Assembly: GCF_902148845.1 (NCBI RefSeq)
Contig: NW_021941373.1
Coordinates: 1,720,944-1,784,943, forward strand
Source: Salarias fasciatus
Lineage: Eukaryota > Chordata > Actinopteri > Blenniiformes > Blenniidae
Reading direction: 5' to 3'
DNA length: 64,000 bases
The notes under the pieces are model-generated. The model worked only from the letters and a program-made list of their open reading frames with translations, was not told where the DNA came from and searched no databases. Positions 46,213 to 59,080 of this stretch are shown here, piece after piece. Each line of letters begins with the position of its first letter. Position 1 is the stretch's first letter. A program made the translations under genes and the position numbers.

Positions 46213-46943
46213 CACTGTCCAGGTCCAGGTCCAGGTCCAGGTCCAGGTCCAGGTCCAGGTCCAGGTCCAGGTCCAGGTCCAGGTCCAGGTCCAGGTCCAG
46301 GTCCAGGTCCAGGTCCAGGCGGGACACCATGGGCTGCTGAGGACTGCTGGCTCGGAGTTGTGCCAGCTGCTCCACATAATGTGCCCTTTTGGCCTGGAGG
46401 GACTTCGACTGAATCTCCTGTGGGAGACAAATCAGAGATGATCAAAAAGCGTGATCCCTTCCCTCGTGAACCGGGCGCCACCGGGGTGGCGTCCATTAAT
46501 GTCACCACACAGCTTAGCTTCAACATGAAAACACTCCACTGACCGCCTTGCCACGGACATGATGAGTGTCTCTGAGGTGCTTGTCTATGAGGACAACATG
46601 TTTCCTGTCACACATCAGACAGTTCACCGGATCAGGGCACCTGCGAGACGAGGGATGACATCCCAACCTCACGAAGACCTGGTTTCATTTTTTTTTTTTT
46701 TGTGCAATGTGACAGTCCACATGTAACATATCACATATTATAACTACACAACAGACAAAGATGACGGTCGTGACGACTTGTATGCCACATGTCATAACAA
46801 AAAAGCGTGCGGCGGACTCTCACGGGCCGTGCGCCCACTTGATGAGGAGTTCCTCCTCAGTTGGGTTCTCTCGGCGGTGCTGGGACCGCAGGTGAGCGGG
46901 GAGCCGGACAAACATTCTCCCACAAATGGGGCACGGCTTCCCC
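46213..46943 (-). CDS. C2H2-finger orphan gene, partial copy M (three exons seen)
   Basis: Three minus-strand exons with GT/AG borders fit in phase. Exon i, 46824-46943, encodes GKPCPICGRMFVRLPAHLRSQH, a C2H2-like finger, then an acidic/basic stretch ending KWAHG. Exon ii, 46544-46640, encodes CPDPVNCLMCDRK and LIDKHLRDTH, a second finger. Exon iii, 46213-46417, encodes QAKRAHYVEQLAQLRASS, then a run of Leu-Asp from a hexanucleotide repeat, with a phase-1 donor. Border phases agree (2 and 0). Exon iii is the counterpart of exon a in copy P at 48626. The family is not one I can name. The downstream exons of copy P are absent: the copy stops 14 bp from tRNA-Lys, so it is truncated by the tRNA block. 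Upstream exons are unknown. Confidence 0.5.
46216..46320. repeat. (ccaggt)n hexanucleotide repeat in exon iii of copy M
   Basis: About 17 units of ccaggt; on the minus strand (ctggac)n. In the exon's frame it reads Leu-Asp repeats. Copy P has only one such unit at this point. Confidence 0.9.
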
Positions 46944-47259
46944 TGGGAGAAGAGACACAGGAAGTCATTTTCAGGTTGTGACTGTGGATGAAGAAGCACT
47001 GCGTGTCTTGTGTGTGTTACTGTGCTATGTAGACACACCCACCACGTCCATGAATCCTTCCTGCAAGTGACAGACAAAAACAGGAATTTAGTTCATACAG
47101 ATAAAGTGGGCGTGTCAAAGGCGTTGTCATCCTACAGTCGAAAGGACAGAAAAAACGTGACGCACTGGCAATGGACGGGAGGATCACCGCCGGCCGAATG
47201 AGTGTTTTTCCTTTTGTATGTATTTGTATGTATGTATGTATGAATTACAAATTGACCCA

Positions 47260-47262
<3 letters not shown>

Positions 47263-47319
<57 letters not shown>
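47263..47319. repeat. (AC)n microsatellite
   Basis: AC run of about 28 units directly before the MITE at 47321. Confidence 0.92.
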
Positions 47320-48625
<1,306 letters not shown>

Positions 48626-50630
48626 GAGATACAACAAAAGGTCCAGGCAAAGAGGGCGCACTATGTCGAGCTGCTGGCCCAACTCAGGGCCAGCAATCCA
48701 CATCCAGCAATGGTGTCTAGCCTGGACCTGCAACTCTGCACTGGTGAGTCTGACAATCACTCGGTCGGTCGGTCGGTCAGTTTTACGCTGACCTTTTTGT
48801 GAATATAACCATTAACACAAAATGAATCATATTTCACCCGTGCTCTCTTTTTAGCTCGCCCACCACAGGGTCTGGGACACGTCACGTTCCCTGACAAGCA
48901 GGATGAGGTTTTAGACCAGCAGCTGGACCAGGTCCCACTCCAGGAGGAGGATGCAGAGGAGGCCAGCAGGGACCTCCCCCTCCAGCAGTAGGCGCCCTCG
49001 GCCACAGCCGTGGCCCCGGAGCCCGAGGAGTCCGTGCCCCAGTCCACGCCCAGCGGGGAGCAGGAGCCTGAGGTGGCGAGGACAGCGGAGCCGCCGGCGT
49101 CCGCTGAGGTATACAGACCCTAACCCTCTGTTACAGGGTCGGGACTGTCACAGGCTGCGTAACAGCCAACGCTCGCCACGCCTTGTCTCATGTTTGTCTG
49201 GTTGGTGTTTGTCTCACTCATGATCATATATCTGTGTATTTCTCCACAGTGGACACCCAGCCACACTCACTCCACCGCCCTGTTGAGTGTGCACACAGCA
49301 CATCCTGCTGCGCCAGCGGCCACACCACCACCACCCACACCACCGCCGCCAACGACCAGGCCCACAGCATCTGGCACCCCGAGCCCAGGGCAGCCCCCCA
49401 GCTCGCTTCTCCTGCTTGTTGGGAACCTGCAGGAGCAGGTGGGATTCCTGTTGCAGAAGCAGTGGGCCACCAACGCCAAGGTGGCCGCAATCATGGCTCG
49501 GGTGACGGAGCTGGAGGAGCAGTCCTACCAAAGAACAACCCCTCAGCGAGGGCTCCACCCCAGTCCTCTGGCTCCTCCCCCCAAAAGGGGGAGAAACTTC
49601 TCCGGCGGCACCAGTCGACCCTGCACAGACTCTATATCTCACGGTGTCACTCTCCCACTCACTCACTAACTCTAACATTCAGTCACACACTCAATCTGTC
49701 AGTCACTCACACACAGACACACACACACGCACAGTCTTGTATTTCTATCCTTGTGGGGACCGTCCATTGACTCCCATTCATGTCTAGCCCCTAACCCTGA
49801 CCCTTACCCTAACCCTAACCCACACCACAACAAAGCCTAACCCTAAAGAAATGTTTTTGCACTTTTACTTTTTTCAGTAACAACAACATGGTCAAGAAAA
49901 CACTGTTTCTCCTACTTAGGACCGGAAAAAGGTCCCCACAAGGCACGTCGTTCCACGTTTTGCTATCCTTGTGGGGACATTTGGCCCCGACAAGGATAGA
50001 AATACAAGAACGCAGTGTCACACAGACTGACAGACACACACACACACGTCAACACAAACTATTCAAGGCCCACATGCTGTCAGCTTAGGGCTTTGCGTCA
50101 CCCAACAACCCACCCACCCATTGTGATGACACACTGTACTTTTCCACATCTGATGTCTTTTTGGTCCCAGAACGGTCCATTCCACCGGAGGACCAGTACC
50201 GGTTCCTCCAAGAGGCCAGGAACAAAGTGCTCCAGTTGCTCGGTATGACCACAACACGACAAGCAGAGCCCAAAGTGTCTGGCGATGTCCTGAAGGTCTA
50301 CTTACAGTCCTCCTGTCACTCTCTTTCAGGCCTCGTGCAGGACGACGTCAGCCTGGAGGCGTCGCATGTCCTGCTGGTGGGCTAGCTGCTGGTCTATCTG
50401 GCCATCACCACAGACCATCGCTCGGTGGTCTTGACCAGCCTGGCCTGCGGGCAGGTCACCAGCTCACCGGCCCACCTCACCAGCTGGACGGAGCCACGGG
50501 CTGCAGGTGTCACTCTTTCTCCTGTTGCTCTCTGTCGTCACACAGGCCAGCCAGTTCATCTCGGTCGAGGAGAGGAGGGAGGTGGCCAGGCAGATGTGGC
50601 GACGGCGGATTGTTTTTATGTCTCTCAGTA
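48626..50630 (+). pseudogene. Orphan gene family member, copy P (several exons; possibly Crypton-related)
   Basis: Exons with GT/AG borders: a 48626-48743 (QQKVQAKRAHYVELLAQLR); b 48855-49108 (acidic/glutamine part DEVLDQQLDQVPLQEED, an in-frame TAG, then proline-rich); c from 49250, open to a TAA at 49667 (proline-rich, then coiled SLLLLVGNLQEQVGFLLQKQ and VAAIMARVTELEEQ); d 50171-50242 (RSIPPEDQYRFLQEARNKVL); e 50330-50506 (DDVSLEASHVLLVG, a TAG, then LLVYLAITTDHRSVVLTSL); f from 50546. Exons a-c join in phase 1 then 0; d-e in phase 1. The d/e blocks look like a reduced version of fish proteins that carry C2H2 fingers and a tyrosine-recombinase-like core (a GHR.GV..MT pattern), which would make it Crypton-like; that link is from memory and unproven. 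Two stops indicate a pseudogene. A MITE lies between c and d. Confidence 0.42.
49735..50010. mobile_element. MITE with telomere-like motifs, copy 2
   Basis: Near-identical to 47321-47595, with the same inverted ends and the ccctaaccc motifs (about 49803-49845). It too lies next to AC-rich sequence. Confidence 0.82.
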
Positions 50631-50810
50631 CCCCTTTCCCACTGGCCAAAAAACCTGATTAAACCCGCTAAGTCATGGCAGTGGGAAAGGGTTTGACCCA
50701 GGATTTTGACCCGGGTCGTTGACCCTGCAATCGACCCGGTAATTTGCGGGGTGGGTTTGTAGAGGCTTTTAGTGGGAGGGACACATTCGGGAACTTACAT
50801 GCTGGTGTAA
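50630..50810. mobile_element. MITE-like element with a ccctttcccactggc motif and partial inverse
   Basis: Begins tacccctttcccactggc, with its inverse gcagtgggaaaggg only 60 bases on, followed by gacccgggtc palindromes. No coding capacity. Exact ends uncertain. Confidence 0.5.
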
Positions 50811-51307
50811 GTTCCCCAGAACTCCCCCCAGACTGCCCCCTGGTGCTGCCTCTCCTGGCGTCTGAGGTCTGAACAGATTATTGGTCCGTTAATTTAACCC
50901 TGATATTACAAATATTGAGGCTGACTCACCTTACACAGCTCAGAGTTTTATTATTTCATTTCATTATGTCTCAGAGTCAGACCATAGCGACACCGCGGCC
51001 CGGTCTCCTCCCCACAGAGGGGACGGTCCCACCGAGACACACACACCCAGAACCGGACCCGGTGCCGAGCAGGACACAGGACGGAGCGGACCCGGGACTC
51101 AGTACGAGGGCGGCGCGAGGGCTGCCGGTGCTGCTTAAATTAAAGACAATTTATAGAAGTCCTAATAAAATGTTCGACTGAACGTCCTCTGTCTGGATTT
51201 AATCTCCCTTTAGTTCATGTTATTTTCCAGGCTGCTGGCATCACATCACTGATGAAATAAATCATTTGCTAAACTTTAGAGTTTATTTACATTTCAGTAG
51301 CGGTTCT
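50811..51307. other. Interval without a clear gene
   Basis: GC-rich frame at 50915-51181 has no recognised domain. The region may be the non-coding part of the Harbinger element that follows. Confidence 0.35.
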
Positions 51308-51523
51308 TCAGGTCCTGATCCTCCTCCAGACCCATGGAAGCTCTGCTGGTTCATCCTCTTGTAGCGCCGGCGCATCAAAAGTCACTCCATCAGCCAATAC
51401 AATATTGTGTAAATCTGCACAGGCCAAAATAAAGCCACACACCTTTTCGGGGCTGAACAGCAGCGTTTTCCCCGCTGGATCTGAGCGTCTGAAGCAGCTC
51501 CACAGCGGCGTGCGTCTTTTCAC
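51308..51523 (-). pseudogene. PIF/Harbinger transposase C-terminal relic
   Basis: The minus-strand frame carries FSPEKVCGFILACADLHNIV, the conserved end of HARBI1-type transposases (family pattern sPe.....I.ACavLHNi), followed by an acidic tail. The DDE core upstream is not recognisable, so this is a fragment. Near 51911-51930 the motif ttgataaatgagggcc may be the element's end; the same motif occurs at 16378. Confidence 0.62.
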
Positions 51524-51929
51524 ACTGTTAAAACTGCTCCTCTCCGTGATGGAGCCAGCGGAGTTATTGAAAGTTAAAAATCCTTCTTTAATCCCACAAG
51601 GGGGGACTTTATTAGATATTCTGTGAGGGCATCATTCATTTTATTACTCTTTTACTTTTTAATCTGTCCTGAATGTGTGCTGCTTGTGCTTTATGGCGTG
51701 TTTGAGATTTGCTTTATAATTATTTTCACGCTCCGCCAGGTGTTTCTGCACTGCACCGCAGATCCACACTGACTTAAACTTGCCACACGATGTCAGAGCT
51801 GTCGTGAGATTTCATCTTTCCAAACAATCACGATCAAATTGATAAATAACTAACCCGTCTTTCATATGGACGTACGACGGGCGTACGCCCGTATACCGCT
51901 GTACGACCGCTTGATAAATGAGGGCCACT
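51524..51929. other. Remainder of a Harbinger-like element
   Basis: No frame recognised. CG-rich gtacgcccgtataccgctgt palindromic sequence near 51885-51905 precedes the candidate element end at 51930. Confidence 0.35.
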
Positions 51930-53301
51930 GTGTCTAAGGTTGATCCGGCCGTTTTCTACTGGCTTGATGAGGATAAGAATGTAACAGGTGTGCTCGCTTG
52001 TCATGTTGATGACTTCATATGGGGTGGATCAAACAAGTTTTCAGAGTATGTCATGCCTCACCTCAGGTGGAGGTTCAGTGTTGGCAGAGAAGCTCACAAT
52101 AGCTTCTCCTATGTGGGGATGGATTTTGTTACTTTGGACAACAAGGTAAAATACACCAAGAGACATCCATTCAGCACCTGCAGCCCAGACATCTCACTCC
52201 CTCTCGAGCAGCAGAGTCAACCTCACCCCTCAGTGAGGAGGAGAGAGAACTGCTCAGGTCAAAGATAGGCCAGCTTCTGTGGATTGCCAGACAGAGCAGG
52301 CCAGATGTCATGTTTGATGCAAGTAATTTGGCATCTAGTCTCAAACAAGCTGCTGTGCAGACCATCAGTGAAGCAAACAGAGTTGTTTGTCAGCTCAAGA
52401 CCAAGTCAGTTCAGCTGAACTTTCAACATCTGGGAAAAGACAGTCAGAGATGGTTGCATTTAGTGATGCATCTTTAACAAATCTTTCAGATGGGGGTACC
52501 CAAGGTGGACACTTCACTGTTCTGATGAGTGAAACGGGGCAGTTCTCTCCCATTTCATGGCAGTCAAAGAGAATCCAGAGAGTTGTCAGAAGCACACTTG
52601 CAGGTGAAACACTGGCTGTCTGAGGGGGTTGATAATGCCATTTTTCTGTCGACACTCTTCTCTGAACGTCATGCTGGTGATACAGCTCACCCTGTATCTA
52701 TAATCTGTGTGACTGATACTTTCTCACTTGTTGATGCACTGAAATCCACTCAGTTTGTTGCTGAGAAAAGACTGTACTTGGAAATCAGTTCAATTAAAGA
52801 ACTGATTCAGACGAATAAGATTCACCAAGTGTTGTGGGCAGAAACTAAAGACCAACTTGAGGACTGTCTGACAAAAAAGGAGCCTCCACAACCTTGCTGC
52901 TCAAGACTCTCTACGAAGGACAATGGAATGTCATGTGATTCTCTCTATGGAGAGTGAGACTGAATGTAAAAGGATGTTGTGAAAAAGAAAAATAATGATA
53001 TTGTTTCCTGCTGTAAATGGTTCCTCACTCACCAATATCATCTGGTTGTTATTAAGATTTTTGTGAGTTTTTCTGAACTACATATATATTTTTTTCTTTT
53101 AAGAAGAGAGGGAGATTGTTATTTTTTGTTATAGATGCAGTTGATATGCCTCTCCTCTAGGGGGCTCACTTGCTCTCTTGGTGAATGTTTTATGTTCTGC
53201 TCTGCCTGGGATTCTGGCGGTTACCACTTGGGTGTTAGACATGCTGGAGGCATGAATAAACTTTTGTCGGTTCTAAAGTGGAGTTATATTTTATACTAAC
53301 A
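51930..53301 (+). mobile_element. Ty1/copia element, 5'-truncated (RT end, RNase H, 3' LTR)
   Basis: The plus strand encodes the end of a copia reverse transcriptase (DPAVFYWLDEDK, CHVDDFIWGG, FSYVGMDFV), then RNase H (MVAFSDASLTNLSDGG, SPISWQSKRIQRVVRSTL, VTDTFSLVDALKST, LWAETKDQLEDCLTKK). A purine-rich tract precedes the LTR at 53117-53301. The element is truncated at its 5' side and broken, with a few breaks. Its left end meets Harbinger-like sequence. Copia elements are generally low-copy in fish. Confidence 0.85.
53117..53301 (+). repeat. Copia 3' long terminal repeat
   Basis: Starts TGTTATTTTTTG after a polypurine tract (aagaagagagggaga) and ends ATACTAACA, so it has TGTTA...TAACA inverted ends. 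Contains AATAAA near 53255. Length 185 bp, short as expected for copia LTRs. Confidence 0.75.
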
Positions 53302-54826
53302 AAGATTTCATTGATAACAATAGAAATATGTGATGAGAACGTACAGAACTCCATTAAAGGCCAGCATATGTCTGCTAAAACCCCGGCTGGACGGATTAAA
53401 TGTACAAAGTAACTTGAGGTTTGAGACCAGGGCCGTACCAGGTGTGTGAGCACCTCAGCTCCGAGGCACCGGGGGCCCTCCTGACGTCCCAGGCTTTTTT
53501 TTAGATACGAGGAAGGAAGAAAGCTATTCTTCTTTTTATAAAGCGGCTGCTCTCAGAGAGTCTGAACTGAGCCCTCACCTCATTAATCTGCCTCCTGCAG
53601 CGATCACGGACCAATTGGACAATCGTCTGGTGTCTGGTGGACGACCGTGGGCCCCTCTGTACAGAGCTCTGGGGTTTATTTTAGGTGGCTCAGGCAGGAG
53701 GAAGGAGAGAGGAGTGCAACTGTTGAGTTTACTTAAAAGATACATTAAAACAAGAAAAAAGAAAACTTCAATTACCTCTCAGGGGTGAAGAAATGTCTCT
53801 CACTTCTGATTCAGAAACCTTATTCCACATACATTTTTTGGTCTCATTCAGAGAAATAACACCACTCCACCGGAGGTTTGAAATTTTCACATGATTTTTA
53901 TTCACTCAAAGGATTACAGGTTATAACTCAAAACTGATAAGAAGGTAAATTAGTAAAAAATGAAGAAATCAGAGAACTGATTTTGGGTTGGTTCTTACTG
54001 TCTCAAATTTCAGACATGTATTATTTTAATACTGTCAATTTAAGTGAGCGGTTTTTAGATTCTGCTGCTCATAATAATCTGTTATTAGCTGAAAGTTGGT
54101 GTCTGGATGACATCTACCTCGGAGGTCAACTCTCTCCAGATTTCAGAGGCTTATCACCCAAAGAGCTCCGGGGGGTTCTCCGAGTGAGAGAGAGCACCAC
54201 CCACCGGAAAACAGGATCTACTGATACACTCCAGTTCCATGGACACCTCCTCTGATGCTGTGCACCTGTTTCGTTACCACGGAAACCGACCACAGCCTCA
54301 GGTCTCAAAAAAAAGAGAGAAAGAGAAGAGAGAAGGAAAAAAACATTGTCAAAAAAAAAAAAACAAAAAAAAAAAACCAACACATGCATGCAGCCCATGT
54401 GAGATCCACATGTGAGTTCTTCAGGCCCAGATCCAACAACTGAGGATGGAATACAGACTGGTCTGGTTCCATACGGTTCAACACCTGCTGCAAACCACAT
54501 CCTGCCTCACCTTGGTGCTGAAAAAGCTAACTTTTGCAAAAGCTAATAAGTTGGATTACAATCACAAAAAATATCTCCTCAGTTAAACACAGTCAGCCTG
54601 AGTGGAGCAGATGATAATATATGATTAAATGAGCACACATGACATGACTTAAAAAATGAATGAAATTGGAGACAAAAGTGTAAAAAAGGAGATTAAAGAA
54701 GGACATCCACAGTGGTCCAGTATACGGCAAAACAACACTTTTTTTCACCTCGGTCCACAGAAGGAAAAGGAACCTTGTTCCACTGTCTGTAGGAACGTGA
54801 TCAGATTCATCATTTCTGGAAAAAGC

Positions 54827-55777
54827 TCATAAAAACCATCTCGTCTTCACAGCAGGAAGGTTCAGAGGACTGACTTCATCCCTCCACTGCACTCCGCTCA
54901 GCGTCCGCCCGGTCTGCCGGTCTGCCGGTCTGCCCCCTGCTGGCCTGCAGAGACATGACGACACAGGAGTGAGGAGAGCCTGGCTCCACCCAGAGCTCCA
55001 GAGCATCAGCAGAGAGGAGAACAGTACCTTACAGTACAGCCACAGCGCCCCCTGCAGCAGCAGCAGAGACAGCGGCACCACCACCCATCTGACGATCACA
55101 GCTGTTGGATCTGAACACACAGAGAACAATCAGCGTCTGTCTGAGGACTGCTGGGAGTGAGACCATCAGAGTCCTCCATCTGGGCTCCCTCTTGGTCTGG
55201 ATCAGGTCTGGGTGGCGCTACAGAGACCAAACCCCTCCAGACATGTCTGTCCCTTCCATCTTCCTCCAGCTCTGCTGGCTGGACTCCAAGTCTCTCCCAG
55301 ACCAAAGCAGAGAGTCCTGGACCCCCTCGGGGCCTCCTCCCAGTGGGACCTCCTGCTGGACCTCTAAAGGGGGAAAACCCACACATGTTCTCTGGAAGGG
55401 TGGAGTAAAGGAGGAGTCAGCTTCTTCTTACCGAACACAGACAGAGACAGCAGGCGGCTCTCTGAGGAGAAGTTGTGTCCAAAAACATGGAGGTGATAAA
55501 CACAGCTGTAGTTTCCCCGGTGGCCGGGCTCTGCGGCAGGAAACAGGAAGTGTGCAGAGTGATTGACGGCCGGCTGGGTGGAGCTGTAGGAGGTGTTGGA
55601 GGAGGTGAAGGTGAGCTGGAAGGAGCCTCCTGGGTACTGTGGCTGGATGGAGCAGCTGATGGTGAAGGTGGAGCCCCAGACCACCTGGAGCCCCTGCTGC
55701 TGGGCCTCAGAGACCCCGAGCATGGAGGAGGAGGAGGACACGGAGAGGACTGGATGGAGCAGCAGGTCTGGAACAAA

Positions 55778-55850
<73 letters not shown>

Positions 55851-56591
55851 CATTCACAGAACTTTAACTCTGACTGTGGTGAGTGAGGAACACACCACTG
55901 ATGAACTTACCTGAGCAGATGAGATTACTGGTGGAGTCATGTTCAAGGAAAAATGAACACTTCATGAAATCAGATCCAGACTGAAAGCAGTCGTCGTTGA
56001 TCACCATTGTAAGTGTGGAGTTGACTGAACGTGTCTCATCTGCAGACACGGCAGAGCCGCAGTGAAGATGTGAACAAAAAACAGCTGCTTTCTCCAAAGA
56101 CCACCAGGAGATATATGTTGGTCTCCAAACTCCAGGCCTTCTGATCTGCAGAGAACCTGCACAGTGACTGTTTTCACCCACCAGCCTGATTTCAGGAAAC
56201 CCTGAACAAAGAGAAGAGAGAGAGGATGGAGTGAGAGTGAAGAGAAGAGCAGTGGAAGCTGCAGCTCCCCCTCTACCTGAGCAGGTGAGTCCAGCAGCTT
56301 TACCAGCTGAGCAGCTGCTTCTGGCTGAGCCTGAGCTTCTACAGTCCAGCAGAGCAGACTCATGGCCTCCACACTGGAACTCTGGGCTCCACCTGGGAGT
56401 CTGCACGTCTCCATAGAGCGCCCCCTGCAGGACTGAAGGAGCCCCGCAGCCCAGCTCCCGACACACCACCTGTGCATCCTGCAGGTCCAGGTCTGCTTCA
56501 CACACTGAGGACCAGGTCTGGTCAGACGGGTTAGACTTCACCTGCAGTCTGCCTGAACAGCGACTGGATCCATTCAGCAGCCGCACCCCGT
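54827..56591 (-). CDS. SRCR-SRCR-Ig single-pass receptor, copy B (five exons)
   Basis: Minus-strand exons are 56277-56591 (SRCR1), 55911-56201 (SRCR2), 55432-55767 (Ig), 55033-55110 (transmembrane) and a tail exon from 54944. SRCR1 is nearly identical to copy A. SRCR2 differs more (start GFPEIRLVGEN). The Ig and membrane exons differ by few residues (VVVPLSLLLLQGALWLY kept). In the tail exon an 8-bp tandem duplication (cagaccgg) shifts the frame, so the phase-1 splice used for copy A gives a 15-residue tail (CQQGADRQTGRPGGR) ending at about 54899 instead of 36 residues. The next upstream donor (phase 0) would give a different tail, ending at about 54880. The A-type frame stops at 54827. All upstream exons are phase 1, so the SRCR pair C could be joined to this gene. 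Confidence 0.83.
55178..55370 (-). mobile_element. Old RTE/Rex-type LINE 3'-end relic in the copy B intron
   Basis: Inverted partner of 8768-8965, with PTGRRPRGGPG and WERLGVQPAELEED on the minus strand. Present in both copies at the same place, so it was inserted before the gene duplication. Confidence 0.7.
55780..55849 (-). repeat. (TG)n run upstream of the Ig-exon acceptor, copy B
   Basis: About 35 AC units on the plus strand (TG on the gene strand), followed by gtttgtttgttccag at the Ig exon. Longer than in copy A. Confidence 0.92.
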
Positions 56592-57334
56592 CTAAACACC
56601 AGGGTTGGGGAGGAACGCAGGACATGTGACACAGTTACGTTAATAGGATACAAAAGCAGTGTAACTGTAATCCTTTACCATACATTAAACATTTGTAATC
56701 TCATTACAGGTATATCTGATAAAAACATGGATTACTGATCAGGATTACACTTGAAAATCAGATTGAATATTCCAGACATATGAGCTGTCTAGAGCTAGAG
56801 CTAGACAGCACAAACCCTGACACTACCATAGATATATGAAGAGCAGTGATGGGAGGAGCCGCATTAAAATAAACCTCGTTACTATTTTTCGTCACAAGTA
56901 ATCTAACTACTGACTTTTCCCAGCGTTACACCGTTACCATGACTGACAATGAAATTCTGTATTTCCGTTCCTATAATTCACCCTTTCAGCTGGTTCTTCC
57001 TCCTCCACAGTCCAGTGGAGTTTGTTTACAGAAAGAAGGAACCTGATTGGTCCAAAGTGCGTCACGTGATGTGACAGAGATACAGCCGGAGAGCCCTGAT
57101 CATTCAAAGGCTTTTAAACTCAATGGAAGTTCAGACCTCTACTGACAAATATCCATGTCAGTAGCTGTGGAAATGTGATCTGCAGAGACAAACCAGATTT
57201 GATGGTGTCTCAAATTATCACACAACAACATTTGAATCATTTAGATTAATGGAGTTCTTCCTGTTTGTAGTTTAGTCTCTCAAGTGTCCATTTATTTCAT
57301 GGATCAGATGTTCAGTTTTATAATAAATAACTGA

Positions 57335-58387
57335 ACAGGCATCTTAAAGTTCCATTCAGAGGGATCCAGATTCTTTGAAGGATTTAAACAATTTTATCTT
57401 GCAAAAGTAACACAAGAGTTATTTTGCCTTGTAATAAAAAATATCATAACTTAGTTACTTTCTTGAAGGAGTAACTAGTAACTACAACTACTTTTTAAAA
57501 CTAACCCGCGCAACACTGATGAAGAGTGGACTCTTGGTCCGGACTGCGTTTGAACTGACTGTTCTCCCTCGTGGCCACCAGGGGGCGCAGCAAACCAAAG
57601 CAGCCCAGCAGTGACTGTATGAAGAGCAGCTGCTTCCAGCTGATCAGCTCCTGGACAGTTCACCTGTATGGAGCACAGCTCCTCCTTCAGGGACTGCTTC
57701 CTGGACGCTTGTCCACACTGACCACAGCAACAACCGCTGCTGGGAGCAACTGAGGCTGAGCACAGAGCTCAGCAGGTAATCACATTACTCAGAGTATTGA
57801 GTGTTTGTGGAGAGTGAGAGTTGTCAGAACACTGAGTGGATGACACACTGTGTTTGTCCTTGTCTTTATTTCTGTTTACTGGTCTAAAACTAATATAAAC
57901 TACTCTGATACATAACTTTGTCTTCACTGTTTCAGTAGTTAGAGGAAGTTACCGACTACATTTTATACAGGTAACTTGTAACTGTACCGGATTACATTTT
58001 TAACGTAACCCTCCAAACCCTGCTGAACACAGAACAGAACGTCAACCAGGGGAAAAATAGAACCTCAGAGGAAACAGTAGAACCTCACAGGAAACATTCA
58101 ACACACAGAGGAAAGAGTAGAAACTCATACAAGACGATAGAAACTCAGAGGAATTGATAGAAACTCAGGAAACAGTAGAAACTCCGTTCAGCTCCAGCAG
58201 TTGAGGTATTTTCATTGTCAGATTTTTGTTTATTTGAGGATTTTTTCTGACAACACGATTTTGTTGGAGACCAATCAGCTGATCTCTGGTTTGAGGAACA
58301 AACTGAAGCAGCAGAGAAGCAGCAGGAAATTAATGTGCTGTTAAACCAGGAAGCAAAGATTCATTTTTCAAAGTCAGCAAAAAATAC
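57335..58387. other. Interval between SRCR pair C and copy B
   Basis: No exon was found. The ends resemble the common fish MITE with taactagtaact/agttacttt motifs (about 57430-57510, 57950-58015). Around 58030-58190 a loose repeat of agaaactcagaggaaa occurs. If C and B form one gene, this is an intron. Confidence 0.5.
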
Positions 58388-59080
58388 CTGAGCAGGTGAG
58401 ATTCAGGGTGACATAGGAGAACAATGATGATGACAACAACACACAGTTCCACAGATCAGATCCAGATTGAACACAGTGTGAGTTGATTATCCACTGAGAT
58501 TGACGTGACACATCAGTTGTTTGTACAGAAACAGCAGAGCCACAGTTGAGATGTTCACAGATGAGAGCTGCTCTCTTCAGGGTAAAGTCATAGACCACCA
58601 CAGGTCTCTGTTCACCAAGATATTTCAGCTCCAGTCTTCCTGCACAGCGACTGGCTCCTCCCACCAACCTGAACTCATCACCTGAACCCAGAGCAGAGAG
58701 AGAAGAGAGAGAGGATGGAGTGAGAGTGAAGAGAAGAGCAGTGGAAGCTGCAGCTCCTCTTCTACCTGAGCAGGTGAGTCCAGCAGCTTTACCAGGTGAG
58801 CAGCTGCTTCTAGCTGAGCCTGAGCTTCTACAGTCCAGCAGAGCAGACTCATGGCCTCCACACTGGAACTCTGGGCTCCACCTGGGAGTCTGCACGTCTC
58901 CATAGAGCGCCCCCTGCAGGACCGAAGGAGCCCCGCAGCCCAGCTCCCGACACACCACCTGTGCATCCTGCAGGTCCAGGTCTGCTTCACACACTGAGGA
59001 CCAGGTCTGGTCAGACGGGTTAGTCTTCACCTGCAGTCTGCCTGAACAGCGACTGGATCCATTCAGCAGCCGCACCCCGT
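58388..59080 (-). CDS. SRCR1-SRCR2 exon pair C (part of gene B or a partial copy)
   Basis: Two minus-strand exons, 58766-59080 (SRCR1, almost identical to copies A and B) and 58388-58681 (SRCR2). The second is a distinct SRCR domain: DEFRLVGGASRCAGRLELKY, AALICEHLNCGSAVSVQTT and LNLTCSG, with four more cysteines, clearly diverged from the SRCR2 of A and B. Both exons have phase-1 borders at each end, so they can splice in frame to copy B's SRCR1 at 56591. No Ig or membrane exon belongs to C on its own. The sequence upstream of SRCR1 (59081-59330) matches that upstream of A and B. I infer a longer gene with four SRCR domains, but transcript evidence is lacking. Confidence 0.72.

Larger units (their letters stand above)
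53490..57334. repeat. Right arm (B) of the 3.8-kb inverted duplication
   Basis: Reverse-complement partner of 6835-10622. Contains SRCR-Ig copy B on the minus strand. The ERV at the left arm edge is absent here, and sequence continues past the homologous point into ordinary DNA. Confidence 0.92.

Noticed and set aside
46209-46526. Collagen-like Gly-Pro repeat protein
   Set aside because: It is the hexanucleotide read in another frame. The splice-supported frame gives Leu-Asp instead.
57475-57663. Candidate signal-peptide exon for SRCR copy B or pair C
   Set aside because: The peptide is not clearly hydrophobic at its start, lies in MITE-like DNA and has no counterpart near copy A.
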